A DNA stretch of 9,154 nucleotides from assembly GCA_002499945.1 (NCBI GenBank), contig DKYP01000127.1, positions 7,752 to 16,905 on the forward strand, in the 5' to 3' direction. The position numbers and the translations under genes were made by a program. The DNA is from Lachnoclostridium sp. UBA7097. Its GTDB lineage: Bacteria; Bacillota; Clostridia; Lachnospirales; Lachnospiraceae. Below, piece after piece: positions 6,991-9,154 of the stretch. The stretch's first letter is position 1. The number at the start of each line of letters is the position of its first letter. Below the pieces are notes generated by a model that saw only the letters and a program-made list of their open reading frames with translations, was not told the origin of the DNA and did no database searches.

Positions 6991-7806
6991 ATGGCAATTT
7001 TAGAAGCAGTAATGGTTATAACCGGGCTTTTAGCAGTATTTTTAAGCTTTAAAGCATCAGACAATAATAACACGGGCAGTACAGATGAGGGCGCAGATAC
7101 TGCAGAAGGGGTTAAAAATATCACAGAGGAAGCAAAAAAGGCCCTGGAAAAGTTTGGTGAAGAAGTACAATCAAATGCAGATGAAGTTTTAAACAGTACA
7201 GATGATAAACTGGGCACTATATTAAATGAGAAGATAATGGGGCTTAGTGAGTATTCAGGCCAGATTCTGGATAAAATGGAGAAAAACCATTCAGAAACTG
7301 TCTTTTTATATGATATGCTTAATGAAAAAGAAAAGGAAATCAAGGAATTAGTACATGATATTGATGTAATAAAAGCTGAAATAAGGGATGAGCTTGCAAA
7401 AGAGTACCAGGAACACAGGAAACGTATTGAAGAAACAGAAAATTACAGGACAGGCAGTACAGTGGCAGATGCTGCCAGTGACGGGATTCCAGATGAATTA
7501 TTATATGCAAACACTGGCAGTATGGAAGATGCACAGGATACAGTGCATGCTTCAATATATGATGCCGAGATAGCAAAGATTGAAGAACAGGAAAGGCACG
7601 AAAAGTCCCTGCGCAGGCTTTATGGCAATATGGGAATAAGTGATACAGAGGCAGCAGCAATAGAAGCAGGGATTGAACATGTAAACCACAATGATGAAAT
7701 CATTTCACTTCATAAAAAAGGCCATACCGTACTTGAAATATCTAAAATGCTTGATATAGGCCAGGGTGAAGTAAAACTGGTAATAGATATGTACAAGGCA
7801 AGCTGA
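6991..7806 (+). CDS. SwrB-like membrane-anchored coiled-coil protein (DUF6115-type)
   Basis: The 271 residues start with one membrane helix (about 4-20, ILEAVMVITGLLAVFLSF) and no long preceding segment. A charged, largely helical region follows to about 150, including SEYSGQILDKMEKNHSETVF and FLYDMLNEKEKEIKEL, which I recognise as typical of DUF6115 proteins. A Gly/Ser/Asp-rich spacer precedes a second charged helix (about 188-215), and a C-terminal helix-turn-helix-like module lies at about 235-268 (IISLHKKGHTVLEISKMLDI). B. subtilis SwrB (YlxL), encoded just after sigD, has the same plan (single N-terminal helix, coiled coil, C-terminal helical module) and promotes flagellar type III export assembly; SwrB is shorter, about 170 residues. 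Homology is inferred from architecture and position, not from a close match. ATG 6991 follows GGAG (6980-6983). The helical module could be used for protein binding rather than DNA binding. Confidence 0.8.
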   Translation: MAILEAVMVITGLLAVFLSFKASDNNNTGSTDEGADTAEGVKNITEEAKKALEKFGEEVQSNADEVLNSTDDKLGTILNEKIMGLSEYSGQILDKMEKNHSETVFLYDMLNEKEKEIKELVHDIDVIKAEIRDELAKEYQEHRKRIEETENYRTGSTVADAASDGIPDELLYANTGSMEDAQDTVHASIYDAEIAKIEEQERHEKSLRRLYGNMGISDTEAAAIEAGIEHVNHNDEIISLHKKGHTVLEISKMLDIGQGEVKLVIDMYKAS

Positions 7807-7827
7807 TAATGATACTGACGGCCGTTA

Positions 7828-7897
7828 AGATTTTCCAATTTCTGAACAGCCCATATTGCATAAGTGGGCAATACGTGCTGTTCAGAAAGGAAAATCT
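7828..7897 (+). repeat. Long near-perfect hairpin between the swrB-like and mltG-like genes
   Basis: AGATTTTCC (7828-7836) pairs exactly with GGAAAATCT (7889-7897), and TTTCTGAACAGC (7839-7850) pairs exactly with GCTGTTCAGAAA (7877-7888); the only break is a 2-base AA bulge on the 5' side. A further TATTGC/GCAATA stem (7854-7859 and 7868-7873) closes an 8-base apex after a 3x3 internal loop, so 27 pairs stack in 70 bases. With two mismatches the pairing extends outward to 7823 and 7902. Neither strand shows a following T-run, so it does not look like an intrinsic terminator. It could be a structured RNA, an RNase III type processing site, or a small palindromic repeat. Confidence 0.8.
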
Positions 7898-7936
7898 AAT
7901 CGTTCGCGAGTATAAGAAAGGAAATGTGTAACCAAT

Positions 7937-8581
7937 ATGAATAAAAAGTCATTTTTAAGGGGATTTGGCATAGGGGTTTTATTTGCAGCAATAATACTTG
8001 GAATATCATTTTCCATAAGGACATCTGAATCTGCTACAATAACACGTGCCAAAAAGCTGGGAATGGTATTTGAGAGCAATAATAAGAAAGCAATAGCTGG
8101 AAACACACAAGCACCAGAGGAAACAGGGCAGCCGGAGGCATCAGGAAGCCCGGATGTTACAGAAACGCCAGCAGGCACAGAAACACCAGCTGCAAGTAAA
8201 AAACCGTCTGCAACAGAAACACCTGCCACAAGCAAAAAACCAGCAGCGACAGAAACACCAGATACCAAAGCAACAAAAAAACCAGCATCCACCAAAAAAC
8301 CTTCTAGCGGGGATATCAGCAAGGATTTTGAAGATGAAAAGAATAAGTTAAAGAAAGAAATTGAAGATGACAAGAAACAGCTTACAATAAATGATGGTGA
8401 CTGGGCAGGCAAAGTAAGCAAGGAACTTGAAGATATGGGGATAATAGATAATGCAGCAGCATTTGACAAGTACCTTGTGGACAATGGCTACAGCGGGGTA
8501 ATAAATTCAGGCACATATGATGTATCACCAGATGATACATACCATGACATTGCGGAAAAGATAACATCACGTTTCAAGTAA
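7937..8581 (+). CDS. Membrane-anchored protein with MltG/YceG-like domain, lacking the catalytic domain
   Basis: The 214-residue product has a basic N-terminus (MNKKSFLRGFG) and one membrane helix at about 9-27, then a Thr/Pro/Lys/Ala linker (57-125) built from 12-residue repeats. A charged helix follows (128-148), then a compact C-terminal domain from about 148: LTINDGDWAGKVSKELEDMG, AAFDKYLVDNGYSGVINSGTYDVSPDDTYHDIAEKIT. This pattern (a beta strand, a helix with a late hydrophobic turn, F-x-K-Y-L, then SGTYDVSPDDT) resembles the LysM-like N-terminal subdomain of the endolytic transglycosylase MltG. The catalytic domain, which should follow with its Glu, is absent: the stop comes directly after EKITSRFK. 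It may bind cell wall or another protein outside the membrane. The start is the only one that keeps the membrane helix, but its GGA (7920-7922) lies 14-15 bases away, longer than usual. hisA follows 27 bases later. Confidence 0.8.
   Translation: MNKKSFLRGFGIGVLFAAIILGISFSIRTSESATITRAKKLGMVFESNNKKAIAGNTQAPEETGQPEASGSPDVTETPAGTETPAASKKPSATETPATSKKPAATETPDTKATKKPASTKKPSSGDISKDFEDEKNKLKKEIEDDKKQLTINDGDWAGKVSKELEDMGIIDNAAAFDKYLVDNGYSGVINSGTYDVSPDDTYHDIAEKITSRFK
8159..8287 (+). repeat. 36-bp tandem repeats encoding the Thr/Pro/Lys linker
   Basis: ACAGAAAC recurs at 8159, 8177, 8213 and 8249: one half unit of 18 bases, then units of exactly 36 bases. Each full unit encodes a variant of TETPA-SKKP-A (12 residues), and the last is slightly longer. 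Short A-runs (six to seven, e.g. 8275-8281) lie inside. Unit number would be expected to vary among strains by slippage or recombination without changing frame. Confidence 0.85.
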
Positions 8582-8597
8582 AATGCAAAAGAAGCAT

Positions 8598-8603
8598 GGG
8601 AGG
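8598..8603 (+). promoter_or_regulatory. Ribosome binding site of hisA
   Basis: GGGAGG lies 5 bases before ATG 8609 and fixes the start of the last gene, which begins in the expected way (MEFRPCIDIHNG). Confidence 0.8.
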
Positions 8604-8608
8604 TTAAA

Positions 8609-9154
8609 ATGGAATTCAGGCCATGTATTGACATACACAATGGTTCAGTTAAACAGATAGTTGGTGCAAGCCTTAAAGATACAGGCAGCAATGCTATAGA
8701 TAATTTTGTATCTGGAATGGATGCTGCTTATTATGCCAGCATGTATAAGAAAGACGGGCTTAAAGGAGGGCATATAATAATACTCAATCCGCCAGGAAGC
8801 CAGTATTATGAAGCAGACAAAGCACAGGCGGCACAGGCGCTAAAAGCATTTAACGGCGGGATGCAGGCAGGCGGCGGCATCACATCTGGCAATGCACTGG
8901 AATTTCTTAGTATGGGGGCATCACATGTAATAGTCACATCGTATGTATTCAGGGACGGGATTATAGACTATGCAAGGCTTAAAGAACTTTCTGCAATTAC
9001 AGGGAAAAAAAGGCTTGTACTTGACCTTAGCTGCCGTTATACAGATAACAGTTACTATATAGTAACAGACAGATGGCAGAAAACTACAAAGGAAAAGCTT
9101 GATGAAAGCCTTCTTGAAAAGCTTGGTGCATACTGTGATGAATTTCTTGTACAT
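8609..9154 (+). CDS. hisA: Phosphoribosylformimino-AICAR ribotide isomerase HisA, eukaryote-like type (3' partial)
   Basis: HisA opens the ribose of ProFAR to give PRFAR, the fourth step of histidine biosynthesis, in the cytoplasm. The frame is open from ATG 8609 to the window end (182 residues of an expected roughly 260). It begins FRPCIDIHNGSVKQIVG, with the catalytic-type Asp8, has the phosphate-binding QAGGGIT segment (86-92), a SHVIVTSYVFRDG strand (105-117), and VLDLSCR (137-143) with Asp139, then TDRWQK. The LDLSCR and VTDRWQ signatures and the insert LKGGHIIILNPPG match the eukaryotic HIS6-like branch of HisA, which is known in some bacteria including Lachnospiraceae, rather than the Bacillus or enteric type. 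No other histidine gene is visible. It sits 27 bases downstream of the MltG-like gene, so it may be read from the same transcript; the reason for that linkage is unknown. Confidence 0.92.
   Translation, partial: MEFRPCIDIHNGSVKQIVGASLKDTGSNAIDNFVSGMDAAYYASMYKKDGLKGGHIIILNPPGSQYYEADKAQAAQALKAFNGGMQAGGGITSGNALEFLSMGASHVIVTSYVFRDGIIDYARLKELSAITGKKRLVLDLSCRYTDNSYYIVTDRWQKTTKEKLDESLLEKLGAYCDEFLVH

Noticed and set aside
7821..7828. GCCGTTAA, resembling a sigma-D/FliA -10 element (GCCGATAA)
   Set aside because: No TAAA-like -35 at 14-16 bases upstream, and the match overlaps the base of the long hairpin; insufficient to call a promoter.
7828..7897. Long hairpin as a classic rho-independent terminator
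   Set aside because: No T-run follows on either strand, and the stem base is AT-rich rather than GC-rich.
8159..8287. Regular 36-base repeats as a possible CRISPR array
   Set aside because: Units are contiguous with no unique spacers, they are in frame, and they encode a Thr/Pro/Lys linker.

Overview
The window is the 3' part of a Gram-positive (Firmicutes) flagellar/chemotaxis operon, read entirely on the + strand. Gene content and order (cheA, cheW, cheC, cheD, sigD/fliA, then a membrane-anchored coiled-coil gene) match the end of the fla/che operon of Bacillus subtilis, which closes ...cheA-cheW-cheC-cheD-sigD-swrB. Moderate GC, strong GGAGG-type ribosome binding sites, heavy use of CTT, GCA, ACA and AGG codons, the FapA (DUF342) gene inside the operon, and a HisA of the type also found in eukaryotes all point to a motile clostridium, most likely Lachnospiraceae. 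The genus cannot be fixed from this sequence alone.

Layout: 1-2094 cheA, cut at its 5' end by the window edge; 2109-2597 cheW; 2658-3275 cheC; 3312-3797 cheD; 3821-4102 a two-helix membrane protein; 4131-4907 fliA/sigD; 5005-6612 fapA; 6631-6954 a small, highly charged protein; 6991-7806 a SwrB-like protein with a DUF6115-type C-terminus; 7937-8581 a membrane-anchored protein with an MltG/YceG-like domain but no catalytic domain; 8609-9154 hisA, cut at its 3' end. Gaps are mostly 14 to 40 bases. No stretch above 300 bases lacks a gene, and I see no tRNA, rRNA, CRISPR array, transposase or convincing intrinsic terminator. The three notable junctions are cheW/cheC (about 60 bases), fliA/fapA (97 bases) and swrB-like/mltG-like (130 bases), and each carries inverted repeats able to form stem-loops without a following U-run.

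How the genes work together: CheA is the histidine kinase and CheW couples it to chemoreceptors. CheC is a CheY-P phosphatase with both active-site motifs intact. CheD is a receptor glutamine deamidase with its Cys-His-Thr residues intact and, in this family, is regulated by CheC. The sigma factor drives late flagellar genes. The FapA and SwrB-like proteins probably act in flagellar assembly. The last two genes are not obviously motility genes: one looks like a cell-envelope protein and the other is a histidine biosynthesis enzyme.

The window is largely a recognisable, conserved operon, so I do not claim a wholly new system. What is less explained: the structured junctions, above all a near-perfect hairpin about 70 bases long at 7828-7897; two small uncharacterised proteins (3821-4102 and 6631-6954); and the truncated MltG-like protein with a repeat-built linker.
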